Shown here piece by piece: positions 17,636 through 26,624 of a DNA stretch of 48,301 nucleotides. A program made the translations under genes and the position numbers. Position 1 is the stretch's first letter. Each line of letters begins with the position of its first letter. The notes beneath the pieces were generated by a model, which was given only the letters and a program-made list of their open reading frames with translations, was not told where the DNA came from and made no database searches. The DNA is from an uncultured Prevotellaceae bacterium (lineage in GTDB: Bacteria > Bacteroidota > Bacteroidia > Bacteroidales > Bacteroidaceae): contig CADCBZ010000052.1 of NCBI GenBank assembly GCA_902799765.1, positions 1-48,301 of the forward strand, in the 5' to 3' direction.

Positions 17636-18265
17636 ATGGCAAAGGCAGAACTGATACAGAAATACTTCCCAACCCTTACGGAGATTCAGTTGCAGCAGTT
17701 TGAGCAGCTCGATACCCTCTACCGTGAATGGAATGACAAGATCAACGTCATCTCCCGTAAGGACATCGACAATCTCTACGAACATCATGTGCTCCACTCG
17801 TTGGCGATTGCCAAGATCATCAATTTCCGTCCTGGCACTCAGATTCTGGACTTCGGCACAGGTGGCGGTTTCCCAGGTATTCCCTTAGCTATACTCTTCC
17901 CAGAATGTCAGTTCAAGCTCATCGACGGTACAGGCAAGAAAATCCGTGTGGCTCAGGAAATAAGTCGGGCTATTGGTCTGAAGAACTGTAATCCTGTACA
18001 GTTGAGAGGTGAAGACGAGAAAGGTAAATACGACTTCGTGGTCAGTCGTGCCGTGATGGCATTACCCGACCTCGAGAAAATCGTCAGGAAAAACATCGCC
18101 AAACCCCAGCACAACGCCTTACCCAACGGCATCATCTGTTTGAAAGGTGGCGATCTGCAAGCTGAGACACGTCCCTTCCACCATATCGTAGAACTGACAG
18201 ACATCAGCGGATTCTTCAGTGAGGAGTGGTTTAAGGAGAAATATGTGATTTATCTACCCATCTAA
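17636..18265 (+). CDS. rsmG: 16S rRNA (guanine-527-N7)-methyltransferase
   Basis: RsmG (GidB) methylates N7 of G527 in 16S rRNA with SAM, and loss gives low-level streptomycin resistance in other bacteria. The 209-residue protein shows the N-terminal YREWNDKINVISRKD segment (about 31-45). The SAM-binding loop ILDFGTGGGFPGIPLAI and a later FVVSRAV motif IV region follow. Length and order are normal. The spacer to the upstream gene is 5 bp, consistent with coupling. Confidence 0.95.
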   Translation: MAKAELIQKYFPTLTEIQLQQFEQLDTLYREWNDKINVISRKDIDNLYEHHVLHSLAIAKIINFRPGTQILDFGTGGGFPGIPLAILFPECQFKLIDGTGKKIRVAQEISRAIGLKNCNPVQLRGEDEKGKYDFVVSRAVMALPDLEKIVRKNIAKPQHNALPNGIICLKGGDLQAETRPFHHIVELTDISGFFSEEWFKEKYVIYLPI

Positions 18266-18276
18266 TTCAGAAAGTT

Positions 18277-18885
18277 ATGATCACCATTAAGACCTTTCCA
18301 TGCAACCAGTTACAAGAGAATACCTATGTGGTGAGCGATGATACCCGCGAGTGTGTCATCATCGATTGTGGCGCCTATTTCGAAGAAGAGTTCCAGGCCA
18401 TTCAGAATTATATCGAAACCCAACAGCTGAAACCCGTTCACCTGTTGGCTACTCATGGACACTTCGATCATAACTTCGGCAATAACTTCATCTTCGAAAC
18501 CTATGGGCTGAAAGTAGAGATCTCTGCCGACGATGCCTACCTTATCAACGATCTACCAGGCCAGTTCGAGTCGATGATCGGTTTCCCTTTACGTCGTCAG
18601 TACCCAGAGGTAGGCCATTATTTCGAAGCGGGCGAGACCATCAGTTTCGGACATCATACATTTGAGATTCTGAAGACCCCAGGACACACGCCCGGTGGTG
18701 TCACCTTCTATAATAAAGAAGAGGGCATTGCCTTTACTGGCGACACCCTCTTCCGTATGAGTATTGGACGTACCGACTTCGATCGTGGCATTGCCAAACT
18801 ACCCTCTGACACGGTGGTCTATAGCGGCCATGGTCCGAAGACCACCCTTGCCGAAGAGCTGCAGTACAATCCTTATCTCTCATAG
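18277..18885 (+). CDS. MBL-fold hydrolase (glyoxalase II-like)
   Basis: A 202-residue metallo-beta-lactamase-fold hydrolase. The zinc motif THGHFDH is at 59-65, a further metal histidine is in KTPGHTPGG, and aspartate and histidine ligands appear in FTGDTLF and VYSGHG. The compact form resembles YcbL/GloB-type thioesterases. The substrate may be an S-acyl glutathione analogue or another thioester, but this is not determinable. It is the third gene of the DUF3298-rsmG operon. Its stop lies 9 bp from that of the convergent GH3 gene. Confidence 0.9.
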   Translation: MITIKTFPCNQLQENTYVVSDDTRECVIIDCGAYFEEEFQAIQNYIETQQLKPVHLLATHGHFDHNFGNNFIFETYGLKVEISADDAYLINDLPGQFESMIGFPLRRQYPEVGHYFEAGETISFGHHTFEILKTPGHTPGGVTFYNKEEGIAFTGDTLFRMSIGRTDFDRGIAKLPSDTVVYSGHGPKTTLAEELQYNPYLS

Positions 18886-18894
18886 GCTCCGAAC

Positions 18895-21372
18895 TTAAAT
18901 GTTCGGGGTCTCCCATATCTTTGTCTGCGTGCAGGCAGTTTTCACTGTCTGATCACCTACTTTCAGCATGAAGTCACCCTCTTCGAGTGTCCACTTGCCG
19001 TCGGCTCCTACAAAAGCGAGACTCTTAGCAGGCAGTTCGAAGGTAACAGTCTTCACCTCACCTGGCTGCAGCTCAATCTTCGTGAAGTCGCGCAGGCGCT
19101 TATTGTCAGGCACCACAGAAGCCACAAGGTCACTTGAATAAAGCAGCACAGCCTCCTTACCAGCCTTCGCACCCGTATTCTTCACATCTACAGTCACCTT
19201 CAATACATCATCAGCTGTAAACTGAGCCTTGTCAACCTTCAGGTTTGAATACGCATAGGTTGTATAGCTGAGACCGAAACCGAAGGGCCACTGCAGACTT
19301 ACCTTTGCATCGTAGTTATATGCACCTTCCATCGTGCCGACTTCCTCACTCACCTTGTAATCATAGGTATTCAGCGAGTTGATCTCACGCGGATAGGTGT
19401 ATGGCATCTTAGCTGAGAAGTTAGCATCGCCAGCCAACAGATTAGCCAGCGCATCAGCACCATAGTTACCAGGAATCAGGATATCCACCACAGCCTTAGC
19501 CAGAGGTTCGATATCGGCAATCAGACGGGGACGACCCTCATTGAGAACGAGGATGATAGGCTTACCCGTTTTGGCGAGTTCCTTCACCAGGTTGCGCTGG
19601 TTCTCAGAGAGCCAGAGATCTGTCAGATTACCAGGCGTCTCTGTATAAGAGTTCTCACCGATGGCTGCAATGATGATATCAACCTGAGCGGCAGCTGCCA
19701 CAGCCTTATCTATCTGCGGTTCGTTCTCATCGTAGTAGGCACCATTCTCATTATAGGTCACACCCTGCTCAAGGATGATGTTCTCCTTACCATATTTATT
19801 GCAAAGCGCCTCGTAGATCGTATTGTATTTCTCAGAGAGATTCTCAGCTCTTGAACCCTGCCAAGTGTAGCTCCAACCACCATGCAGACAACGCATCTGG
19901 TTGGCGTTAGGACCAGTCAACAGAATCTTCTTACCCTTTGCCAGCGGCAGGATACCATCGTTCTTCAACAGCACCTCACTCTCTTCAGCAGCCAGAAGAG
20001 AAGCCTTAGCAAACTCATCGCATCCGAACTTCTCGAAGCCTTTGCCACCAGTATTAGGCTCATCGAAGAGTCCCAGGCGATATTTTGCACGGAGAATACG
20101 GCGCACGGCATCATCGATACGCTCCATCTTCACCTTACCCTCGTTTACCAACTCCTTCAGCAGAACGCAGAACTCCACGCTATAGGGATCCATCGACATG
20201 TCGATACCGGCATTGATGGCAATGCGGATAGCATCCTTCTTATCCTTGGCCACCTTCTCGCGCGAGTACAGATTATTAATATCAGCCCAGTCGGTTACGA
20301 GGAATCCATCCCACTGCAGATCCTCCTTCAACCACTTGGTCAGATATTCATAGCTGGCATGCAAAGGCACACCATTGACGGAGGCCGAGTTCACCATCAT
20401 CGTCAACGTACCAGCAAGAGCTGCTACCTTGAAAGGCTCGAAATATTTCTCGCGAATCATCTGAGGATTGAGATAGGCAGGCGTACGATCCTTACCAGAC
20501 CAGGGAGCACCATAAGCGAAATAGTGCTTCGTGCTGGTACCTACATGATACTTGTCGATATGGTTGTTGTCATCGCCCTGATAACCTCTGATCTCTGCCA
20601 CCACCATCTTTGCGTTGACGATGGGATCCTCACCGAAGCTCTCATAGACACGCGGCCAACGGGGATCGCGACTCAGATCCACCACAGGGTTAAATACCCA
20701 AGGACAGTTGGCTGCACGACTCTCATAAGCCGTAATCTCCGCACCTCTACGAGCCAGTTCCGGATTAAACGTGGCTCCCAGGTTGATAGGCTGCGGGAAG
20801 AGGGTTCCACCCTGCGTATAGGTCACACCATGGTTATGATCCAGACCATAGATATCGGGAATGCCCAAATACTTCATCGACTTCTCCTGAATCTGAGGGA
20901 TCCACTGCTGCCACTGCTCTATCGTAGCGGCACTTGAACCTGGGGCATTGAGGATGGAGCCCACCTTCCATTTCGAGATCAGTGTATCGAGCATCACCTC
21001 GTTAATTTTCCAGAGACGTCTGGTTTCACCCTGATAGATATCTACCGGGAAGGCACCCAACAGGTCGATAATCTGCTGATCGGTCTTACTCAGCATATCG
21101 TTTACCTCTGCTTCAGATCTGCCATACTGCTGCAAAACAGAGCGCACCTTTTCGCGATCCACCTTGGCATTCTCGACAGTCATCTTGCCTATCACGTCAA
21201 GATTCAACTCCAACATCTGACCGATCTTCTCTTCGAGTGTCATCTTGGCCAGTGTCTTCTCAACTTTTGCTTCCAAAGCTGCATCACGGGGAATGGCGGG
21301 CTTTGTCTGGCTCTGTCCCTGAACAGCAACAGCTGCACAGACAGAAACGATAGTTAATAACGTTTTCTTCAT
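18895..21372 (-). CDS. Glycoside hydrolase family 3 beta-glucosidase
   Basis: An 825-residue exported GH3 enzyme that releases terminal beta-linked glucose (or xylose/arabinose) from oligosaccharides. A signal peptide ([20 protein letters not shown]) leads into the TIM-barrel domain. The nucleophile is in [12 protein letters not shown], Asp361 by my count. The alpha/beta sandwich and a C-terminal fibronectin III-like domain follow. Length fits periplasmic BglX-type enzymes. It begins 10 bp after maf and is probably the last gene of a nitroreductase-kdsC-maf-GH3 unit. Exact specificity is not readable. Confidence 0.94.
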   Translation of the reverse strand: MKKTLLTIVSVCAAVAVQGQSQTKPAIPRDAALEAKVEKTLAKMTLEEKIGQMLELNLDVIGKMTVENAKVDREKVRSVLQQYGRSEAEVNDMLSKTDQQIIDLLGAFPVDIYQGETRRLWKINEVMLDTLISKWKVGSILNAPGSSAATIEQWQQWIPQIQEKSMKYLGIPDIYGLDHNHGVTYTQGGTLFPQPINLGATFNPELARRGAEITAYESRAANCPWVFNPVVDLSRDPRWPRVYESFGEDPIVNAKMVVAEIRGYQGDDNNHIDKYHVGTSTKHYFAYGAPWSGKDRTPAYLNPQMIREKYFEPFKVAALAGTLTMMVNSASVNGVPLHASYEYLTKWLKEDLQWDGFLVTDWADINNLYSREKVAKDKKDAIRIAINAGIDMSMDPYSVEFCVLLKELVNEGKVKMERIDDAVRRILRAKYRLGLFDEPNTGGKGFEKFGCDEFAKASLLAAEESEVLLKNDGILPLAKGKKILLTGPNANQMRCLHGGWSYTWQGSRAENLSEKYNTIYEALCNKYGKENIILEQGVTYNENGAYYDENEPQIDKAVAAAAQVDIIIAAIGENSYTETPGNLTDLWLSENQRNLVKELAKTGKPIILVLNEGRPRLIADIEPLAKAVVDILIPGNYGADALANLLAGDANFSAKMPYTYPREINSLNTYDYKVSEEVGTMEGAYNYDAKVSLQWPFGFGLSYTTYAYSNLKVDKAQFTADDVLKVTVDVKNTGAKAGKEAVLLYSSDLVASVVPDNKRLRDFTKIELQPGEVKTVTFELPAKSLAFVGADGKWTLEEGDFMLKVGDQTVKTACTQTKIWETPNI

Positions 21373-21382
21373 CTTTATAATA

Positions 21383-21961
21383 TTAATAATGTATAGTAAG
21401 TTCTTGGTAAATGCGTTGCACGGGGAGACCCATCACATTATAGTAACTGCCGTTCAGTCCTGTCACACCGATATAGCCGATCCACTCCTGAATACCATAG
21501 GCACCTGCCTTATCGAACGGACGATAGCGATTCACGTAGTAATGGATCTCTTCATCAGTCAGTGCCTTGAAGGTGACATCTGTCGTCACATCGAAACAAC
21601 GTTCTTTCTCTGCCGTGAGCAGACAGACACCCGTCATTACCTGATGGGTGCGTCCACTGAGCAGTTTGAGCATCCTCACAGCATCGGCTTCATCCACAGG
21701 TTTACCTAAGATCTCATCACCCACAATCACAACGGTATCTGCTGTGATGATCAGCTCATCAGCAGCCACAATCCGCCGATAGGCATCAGCCTTCTCCTTG
21801 GCGATATAGCGGGCCACCTCATTCACGGGCAGGTTCTCAGGATAATGCTCGTCAATATCCTGAAGCACCCTTACTTCGAAGGGCACCCCCAGTCCCGCAA
21901 GCAGCTCCTTCCGTCGCGGTGAGTTACTGGCTAATATCAGTTTATACTTCAAATCTTTCAT
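21383..21961 (-). CDS. maf: Maf-like nucleotide pyrophosphatase
   Basis: Maf-family enzymes hydrolyse non-canonical or excess nucleoside triphosphates (dTTP/UTP or m7GTP classes). With the start at 21961 the protein is 192 residues and opens [21 protein letters not shown], which is the family N-terminus with SNSPRR at 12-17. Later motifs include ADTVV and [13 protein letters not shown] longer frame to 21994 overlaps kdsC more and adds atypical residues. With my start, its ATG overlaps the kdsC stop (TAATG), so translation is likely coupled. Confidence 0.92.
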   Translation of the reverse strand: MKDLKYKLILASNSPRRKELLAGLGVPFEVRVLQDIDEHYPENLPVNEVARYIAKEKADAYRRIVAADELIITADTVVIVGDEILGKPVDEADAVRMLKLLSGRTHQVMTGVCLLTAEKERCFDVTTDVTFKALTDEEIHYYVNRYRPFDKAGAYGIQEWIGYIGVTGLNGSYYNVMGLPVQRIYQELTIHY

Positions 21962-22479
21962 TACCATCCGAAGGCATTGGCATTCATCACCCATTTTCCC
22001 TGAGCACGAAGCACCTGTTCAATCACATCACGCCCACACCCATGACCACCGATGCGGTCACTCACATACACACTGGCTTCCTTGATCTCCGGACAGGCAT
22101 CCTTCGGACAGACGGGGCATCCCACCCTGCGCATAATCTCCAAGTCAGGGATATCGTCGCCCATATACATCACCTCATCGTCCTTCAGACCATATTTCTC
22201 CAAAAGCTGGTTGTAGGTCTCAATCTTCACAGCACAGCCCAGATAGATATCCTCCACCCCGAGTCCTTCATAGCGCACTCTGACACTGGCGACGTTCGCC
22301 CCCGTCAGGATCACAATGCGCAGGCCTAGCTTCATCGCCAACTGGATGGCATAGCCGTCTTTGATATTCACCGTACGAAGGGGCACGCCCTCACTGCTGA
22401 GCGTGATCGTCTCGCTACTGAGCACACCGTCAATATCGAAGATGATGGCCTTTATCTTTGTCAGATCATAATTAATCAT
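21961..22479 (-). CDS. kdsC: 3-deoxy-D-manno-octulosonate 8-phosphate phosphatase
   Basis: KdsC is a HAD-superfamily C0 phosphatase that dephosphorylates KDO-8-phosphate in lipopolysaccharide core synthesis. The 172-residue protein has motif I FDIDGVL with Asp15 and Asp17, motif II ILTGAN and motif [16 protein letters not shown]. It lacks a cap domain, as expected for KdsC tetramers. The overlapping maf gene follows, and the kdsC-maf pairing is common in Bacteroidetes. The C-terminus [12 protein letters not shown] is of normal length. Confidence 0.9.
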   Translation of the reverse strand: MINYDLTKIKAIIFDIDGVLSSETITLSSEGVPLRTVNIKDGYAIQLAMKLGLRIVILTGANVASVRVRYEGLGVEDIYLGCAVKIETYNQLLEKYGLKDDEVMYMGDDIPDLEIMRRVGCPVCPKDACPEIKEASVYVSDRIGGHGCGRDVIEQVLRAQGKWVMNANAFGW

Positions 22480-22507
22480 CTCTCTACTCTCCTCTCTCCA
22501 CTCTCCA

Positions 22508-23035
22508 CTAAAACTTATTCAGATGTACATTCTCCCACTTCAGACGGTCTTCTGCCTGAGGCTTACGCTCATCTGTCCAATGGCCTACGGCAATGATGCA
22601 GAGACAATTCAGGTTATCGGGGATATCCAGCACACCACGGATCACCGTATCGGCTGACGTACCGTCATCGAGTCCACGACCACGCATCTGTATCCAACAC
22701 GAGCCAAGTCCGAGTTCCTCTGCCTGATACTGCATCGAGATGGCTGCAATCGAACCATCTTCCACCCAACAGTCGTTCTGCATGGGGTCACCCAACACCA
22801 CGATGGCTACAGGAGCATCTTTCAGGAACTGCGAACCGAGGTTCTTGGCATCAGCAAGTTTCTCCAGATCCTGCTTGTCATCCACTACCACAAACTGCCA
22901 GGCACGCTGACTCTTAGAGGTGGGCGACATCAAGGCTGCTCGAAGAATCAACTTCAAGTCCTCAGGATCAATCTCTTCGTTCGTAAACTTACGATGGCTG
23001 CGGCGCTGCTGCGCCAAATCTTTAAATGAAGTCAT
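22508..23035 (-). CDS. Nitroreductase-family FMN protein
   Basis: A 175-residue protein of the NAD(P)H-dependent nitroreductase fold, probably an FMN-binding homodimer. The N-terminal [21 protein letters not shown] carries the phosphate-binding arginines, [14 protein letters not shown] follows, and [13 protein letters not shown] lies in the middle. The C-terminal part includes [12 protein letters not shown]. The physiological substrate is unknown. Such enzymes reduce quinones, flavins or nitro compounds. A -7 box (23059-23066) precedes it, and kdsC follows 28 bp downstream. Confidence 0.9.
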   Translation of the reverse strand: MTSFKDLAQQRRSHRKFTNEEIDPEDLKLILRAALMSPTSKSQRAWQFVVVDDKQDLEKLADAKNLGSQFLKDAPVAIVVLGDPMQNDCWVEDGSIAAISMQYQAEELGLGSCWIQMRGRGLDDGTSADTVIRGVLDIPDNLNCLCIIAVGHWTDERKPQAEDRLKWENVHLNKF

Positions 23036-23058
23036 AGCTTTTAGTATATTTTTGGGTA

Positions 23059-23066
23059 CAAAGTTA
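23059..23066 (-). promoter_or_regulatory. -7 box (TAACTTTG) for nitroreductase-kdsC-maf-GH3 unit
   Basis: The minus strand reads TAACTTTG 24 bp before the nitroreductase start codon. Confidence 0.65.
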
Positions 23067-23109
23067 ATAAAATATTTCGAATAATCTTTGCTTTATCGAA
23101 ATTTTACAC

Positions 23110-23117
23110 TATCTTTG
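23110..23117 (+). promoter_or_regulatory. -7 box (TATCTTTG) abutting a start codon
   Basis: TATCTTTG ends only 4 bp before the ATG at 23122. With usual Bacteroidetes spacing, transcription would start at or within about two bases of the ATG, implying a leaderless mRNA. Confidence 0.65.
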
Positions 23118-23121
23118 CAAT

Positions 23122-24099
23122 ATGAATGGACTAAAAACAACCATTTATCGGAGGAGCAAGGATCTACCAGAGGTGGAGGGAGGAAACTTCTTTCACAGCA
23201 AACAGTTGTTTGAGATTCTGGCGAAGACACCCAGGCAGAAGCCGTATATGGTTGTGGTGGAGGATGCGCAAGGACGAATCGTGAGTCACATGCTCGGCTT
23301 CCTGAGATACAGGACATTCATCTTTCCACCGTTCCTGTTGGTTCACTGCCGAGTGCTGGGCGAAGGTGAGTATGCTGAGAGTGAATACCCCAAAGATGAA
23401 CTGTTCGGAGAGATGTTGAAGGCACTGACACAGGAGTTGAATTCGCGTACCTTATATATAGAAATAAGTCACCTGAGTCAGAAGATGCTTGGCTACCGAC
23501 AACTGAAACAAATGGGTTACTACCCTATCAACTGGATGAGCATCCACAACTCGTTGCATAGTCATGCCCCAGAGGAACGTATCACGGATAAGCTTCAGAA
23601 GCGTATCGATGCGGCGCACGAAAGAGGTGTCAAGACGGAAGTGGTTTGTACCGAAGAGGACTTCAAGGCTTTCTCAAGACTGCTGCGCCGCCACAATATC
23701 CTGAAACCCAAACGTTACATTCCTGACGACGTCTTCTTCAGACAGATGATGGATGGTAACAACGCACGGCTGTTTGTCACCAAGTATCATGGGAAAGTAA
23801 TCGGCTGTTCTGCCTGTGCCTATTCTCAGGGCAATGCCTATCTCTGGTATTCGGCTTTCCGAAGGAAGACCTATATGCATCTACACCCAGACGTACTAAC
23901 CATCTGGGATACTATGAAAGATGCCTACGACAGAGGCTATCAGCACATGAACTTCATGGACGTAGGACTGCCTTTCTCGAAGAATCCGTTCCGAGAGTTT
24001 ATCCTGCGCTTTGGCGGAAAGGAACAGAGCACCTATCGATGGTTCAGGTTCTCCATCAAATGGGTGAACAAGCTGCTGGCCTGGATCTATCGGGAGTAG
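23122..24099 (+). CDS. FemAB/GNAT-like acyltransferase
   Basis: A 325-residue cytoplasmic protein with a tandem GNAT-like architecture. The C-terminal half (about 160-290) has the acetyltransferase-like run ARLFVTKYHGKVIGCSACAY and AYLWYSAFRR, then DRGYQHMNFMDVGLPF. This layout is reminiscent of FemAB or BioF2-like acyltransferases that act on amino-acyl or peptidoglycan-type substrates. I cannot identify the substrate. The start follows the -7 box by four bases, so the message may be leaderless. It is monocistronic and convergent with the lipoprotein gene 9 bp downstream. Confidence 0.72.
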   Translation: MNGLKTTIYRRSKDLPEVEGGNFFHSKQLFEILAKTPRQKPYMVVVEDAQGRIVSHMLGFLRYRTFIFPPFLLVHCRVLGEGEYAESEYPKDELFGEMLKALTQELNSRTLYIEISHLSQKMLGYRQLKQMGYYPINWMSIHNSLHSHAPEERITDKLQKRIDAAHERGVKTEVVCTEEDFKAFSRLLRRHNILKPKRYIPDDVFFRQMMDGNNARLFVTKYHGKVIGCSACAYSQGNAYLWYSAFRRKTYMHLHPDVLTIWDTMKDAYDRGYQHMNFMDVGLPFSKNPFREFILRFGGKEQSTYRWFRFSIKWVNKLLAWIYRE

Positions 24100-24108
24100 C
24101 GAGAAAGA

Positions 24109-24441
24109 CTATTTGCTTTTCTTCTTGTTTTTGGCGTCTTCTTTCTCGACGTCCGCACCCGACATGATCTGCTCGAGTTCTGCATCGCTGGATTTCATAT
24201 TCACACCGCGCTCCTCAGGGGTATCAGGAATAGTGAAGATACCTTCTGTTTCACTCGCTACAGGCTCTTCCACTTCAACTTCTTCTTCAACTATAACCGT
24301 ATCAGCAGACGGTGTGACGAACTCTACACGATTGGAGTCATTCAGATAACGTTCATACAGGCGTTCTGACCTGCTCTTACGTTTGCAACCTGCCGTCGTG
24401 ATCAGCACGAGTGCCAGGGAGATATAGAAAAGTCGTTTCAT
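24109..24441 (-). CDS. Small acidic lipoprotein
   Basis: A 110-residue putative lipoprotein. The signal peptide MKRLFYISLALVLITTAGC ends in the lipobox TAGC. The mature part is highly charged, with a glutamate-rich stretch (VEEEVEVEEPVASE) and a lysine-rich C-terminus, and it is probably largely disordered. No domain is recognised. It lies 21 bp downstream of relA on the same strand and is likely cotranscribed. Function is unknown. Confidence 0.7.
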   Translation of the reverse strand: MKRLFYISLALVLITTAGCKRKSRSERLYERYLNDSNRVEFVTPSADTVIVEEEVEVEEPVASETEGIFTIPDTPEERGVNMKSSDAELEQIMSGADVEKEDAKNKKKSK

Positions 24442-24462
24442 AATTGATATGTGGTTATTGTT

Positions 24463-26535
24463 TTATATTCTATCTACTTGTTTAACACCTTTTACGGTGC
24501 GCAGTTTCTTGATGAGTTGTTCAAGACGAGAGGTATCTTCAAGCATCACCACAAGATTTCCACTGAACAGGCCATCGTGGGAGTCGATATTGATGGAGCG
24601 CAAAACCAGTCGTTCATCCTTTGAGATAATGCTAGTGAGGTTATTCACGATGCCGATATCATCATTGCCGATCACACGAAGGGTGATGGAATATTGCGAA
24701 GCTCCTTTTCCACTCCATCGCGCTTTCACCACACGATAACCATAGCGACGACGCAACTCAGGAGCATTAGGACAGTCTTGACGGTGAATCTTGATACCGC
24801 CATTAATCGTCACAAAGCCGAAGATTGGATCACCATAGATGGGATGACAGCAGCGTGCCAACTGGTAATCGAGTCCCTTCAGGTTACGATCTATCACAAG
24901 GGTATCATCTGCCAGATTAGAATTGAGATTTGAGAATTTAGAGTTGTCGAGGTTGAACTCTGCTGCTGAACGCGCAACGTTATCACCAGTGATGGTCTTC
25001 TCACTCTCCTTGAGTTCAATGAACTTCTCAATGACGATATTCACATCGAGTATGCCGTCAACAATGGCTTTATAGAATTCACTGACCTCTTTGTAGCCCA
25101 ATTTCTTGATGACATGCAATAACGTGCCATCGTCCTGTTCAATCTTACGGTTCTTGAATTTCCGTTCTAACATCTCCTTGGCAAAGAGACCTTCCTTCAC
25201 CTGCGTCTCCTTCAATGCCTGACGGATCTTTGCCTTGGCACGTGAGGTTTTGACGAAGGTGAGCCATTCCTGATGGGGTTTCTGGTTCGCAGAGGTCAGA
25301 ATCTCGACCTGATCACCACTCTTCAACTGGTAGCGGATGGGCACTACTTTGCCGTTGATGCGTCCACCCGTACACTGATTACCTAAGTTCGAGTGGATAT
25401 GATAGGCAAAGTCGAGCACTGTTGCCCCCATTGGGAACTTATGCAGATCGCCACGAGGCGAGAATACAAAGACCTCATCTTCGTAAAGTTCCATCTTAAA
25501 CTGGTCCATAGCTTCCAGACCGTCGGCATGCTCCAGCATATTACGGATACCCGTGAGCCACTCGTCAAGTCCCGTTTCTCCTTTCACCCCTTTATAGCGC
25601 CAGTGGGCTGCGACACCACGTTCGGCGATCTCGTCCATCCTCTCGGTTCTAATCTGCACTTCCACCCATTTTTGTTCAGGCCCAAGCACCGTAATATGCA
25701 GTGACTCATAACCATTTGATTTGGGTACAGACAGCCAGTCGCGCAGACGTTTGGGGTTTGGCTGATACATATCCGTCACTATTGAATAAGCCTGCCAGCA
25801 TTGCATCTTCTCCTTATCTTCAGGACAGTCGATGATGATACGGATAGCGAAGAGATCATAGATACCCTCGAAGCCGCACTTCTGCTTCTTCATCTTCTGC
25901 CAGATGCTATGGATCGACTTCGTACGCCCTTTGATATGACAGTTGATGCCTGCTGCCTTCACCTTTTCCTCTACAGGTTTTATAAAGGCTTCGATATAGG
26001 CATCACGAGCCGCCTTTGTGGCATTCAACTTCTCACGGATCATATAGTAGGCATCGTGCTCCATATACTTCAGCGAGAGGTCTTCGAGCTCACTTTTCAG
26101 TTTATAGAGTCCGAGCTTATGAGCCAAAGGCGCATAAAGATAGGCAGCCTCCTGCGACACTTCCATCTTGGCTTCAGTATTCTGGGTGTCACGGATCTGA
26201 CGCATCAGGTTGACACGATCGGCAATCATAATGAGAATCACACGCATATCCTCAGCAAAGGAAAGCAGAAGATTACGGAAGTTCTCACTCTCCACCACAG
26301 GATTCTTCTGATAGAGTTGTTGGATGCGGTTCAGGCCATGGAGGATACGGGCCACTTGCGGTCCATACTGCTCCTCAACCTGTTCGATGGTAATCCTTCC
26401 ATCCTCTATCTCAGGAATCAGATGAACAGCCTGGATGGCATCACCTTTCAGGCCGATTTCCTCTTCGAGGATCTGAGCCGTCTGGTCAGCCATCTGACGC
26501 TTCTCGTTATATGTAAAACCGAATAAATCTGCCAT
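24463..26535 (-). CDS. relA: RelA/SpoT-family (p)ppGpp synthetase with degenerate hydrolase domain
   Basis: A 690-residue long RSH protein making the alarmone (p)ppGpp. The start at 26535 is preferred because the -7 box at 26554-26561 lies downstream of the longer frame's first ATG. The synthetase domain has GRTKSIHSIWQKM, KSNGYESLHI and EVQIRT. A TGS domain (FSPRGDLHKFPMGATVLDFAY) and a C-terminal ACT domain follow. The N-terminal hydrolase domain has lost its metal-binding HD pair: the region reads HLIPEIEDG, and the usual DRLHNMRT is DRVNLMRQI. So it should be synthetase-only. Bacteroidetes usually carry a second, bifunctional RSH elsewhere. Confidence 0.93.
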   Translation of the reverse strand: MADLFGFTYNEKRQMADQTAQILEEEIGLKGDAIQAVHLIPEIEDGRITIEQVEEQYGPQVARILHGLNRIQQLYQKNPVVESENFRNLLLSFAEDMRVILIMIADRVNLMRQIRDTQNTEAKMEVSQEAAYLYAPLAHKLGLYKLKSELEDLSLKYMEHDAYYMIREKLNATKAARDAYIEAFIKPVEEKVKAAGINCHIKGRTKSIHSIWQKMKKQKCGFEGIYDLFAIRIIIDCPEDKEKMQCWQAYSIVTDMYQPNPKRLRDWLSVPKSNGYESLHITVLGPEQKWVEVQIRTERMDEIAERGVAAHWRYKGVKGETGLDEWLTGIRNMLEHADGLEAMDQFKMELYEDEVFVFSPRGDLHKFPMGATVLDFAYHIHSNLGNQCTGGRINGKVVPIRYQLKSGDQVEILTSANQKPHQEWLTFVKTSRAKAKIRQALKETQVKEGLFAKEMLERKFKNRKIEQDDGTLLHVIKKLGYKEVSEFYKAIVDGILDVNIVIEKFIELKESEKTITGDNVARSAAEFNLDNSKFSNLNSNLADDTLVIDRNLKGLDYQLARCCHPIYGDPIFGFVTINGGIKIHRQDCPNAPELRRRYGYRVVKARWSGKGASQYSITLRVIGNDDIGIVNNLTSIISKDERLVLRSINIDSHDGLFSGNLVVMLEDTSRLEQLIKKLRTVKGVKQVDRI

Positions 26536-26553
26536 TATCCATGAAATTTGAGG

Positions 26554-26561
26554 CAAAGGTA
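26554..26561 (-). promoter_or_regulatory. -7 box (TACCTTTG) for relA
   Basis: The minus strand reads TACCTTTG 18 bp before the chosen relA start. It fixes the start at 26535, since the alternative ATG at 26586 lies upstream of the transcript. Confidence 0.7.
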
Positions 26562-26603
26562 CAATTTTCTCTGAAATTCTTCGCATTTTTTGGAGAAAAT
26601 TAG

Positions 26604-26611
26604 TACCTTTG
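26604..26611 (+). promoter_or_regulatory. -7 box (TACCTTTG) for the DUF4301 gene
   Basis: TACCTTTG lies 13 bp before the ATG at 26625, giving a leader of under 10 nt. Confidence 0.7.
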
Positions 26612-26624
26612 CAACAGAAGAGTT

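Noticed and set aside
18889-18906. CCGAAC/GTTCGG hairpin between convergent MBL and GH3 genes
   Set aside because: It overlaps the GH3 stop and final codons and lacks a T-tract on either strand, so I did not call a terminator.
19882-20937. Open frame of about 350 codons on the plus strand
   Set aside because: It is entirely antisense to the GH3 gene, which has full domain support.
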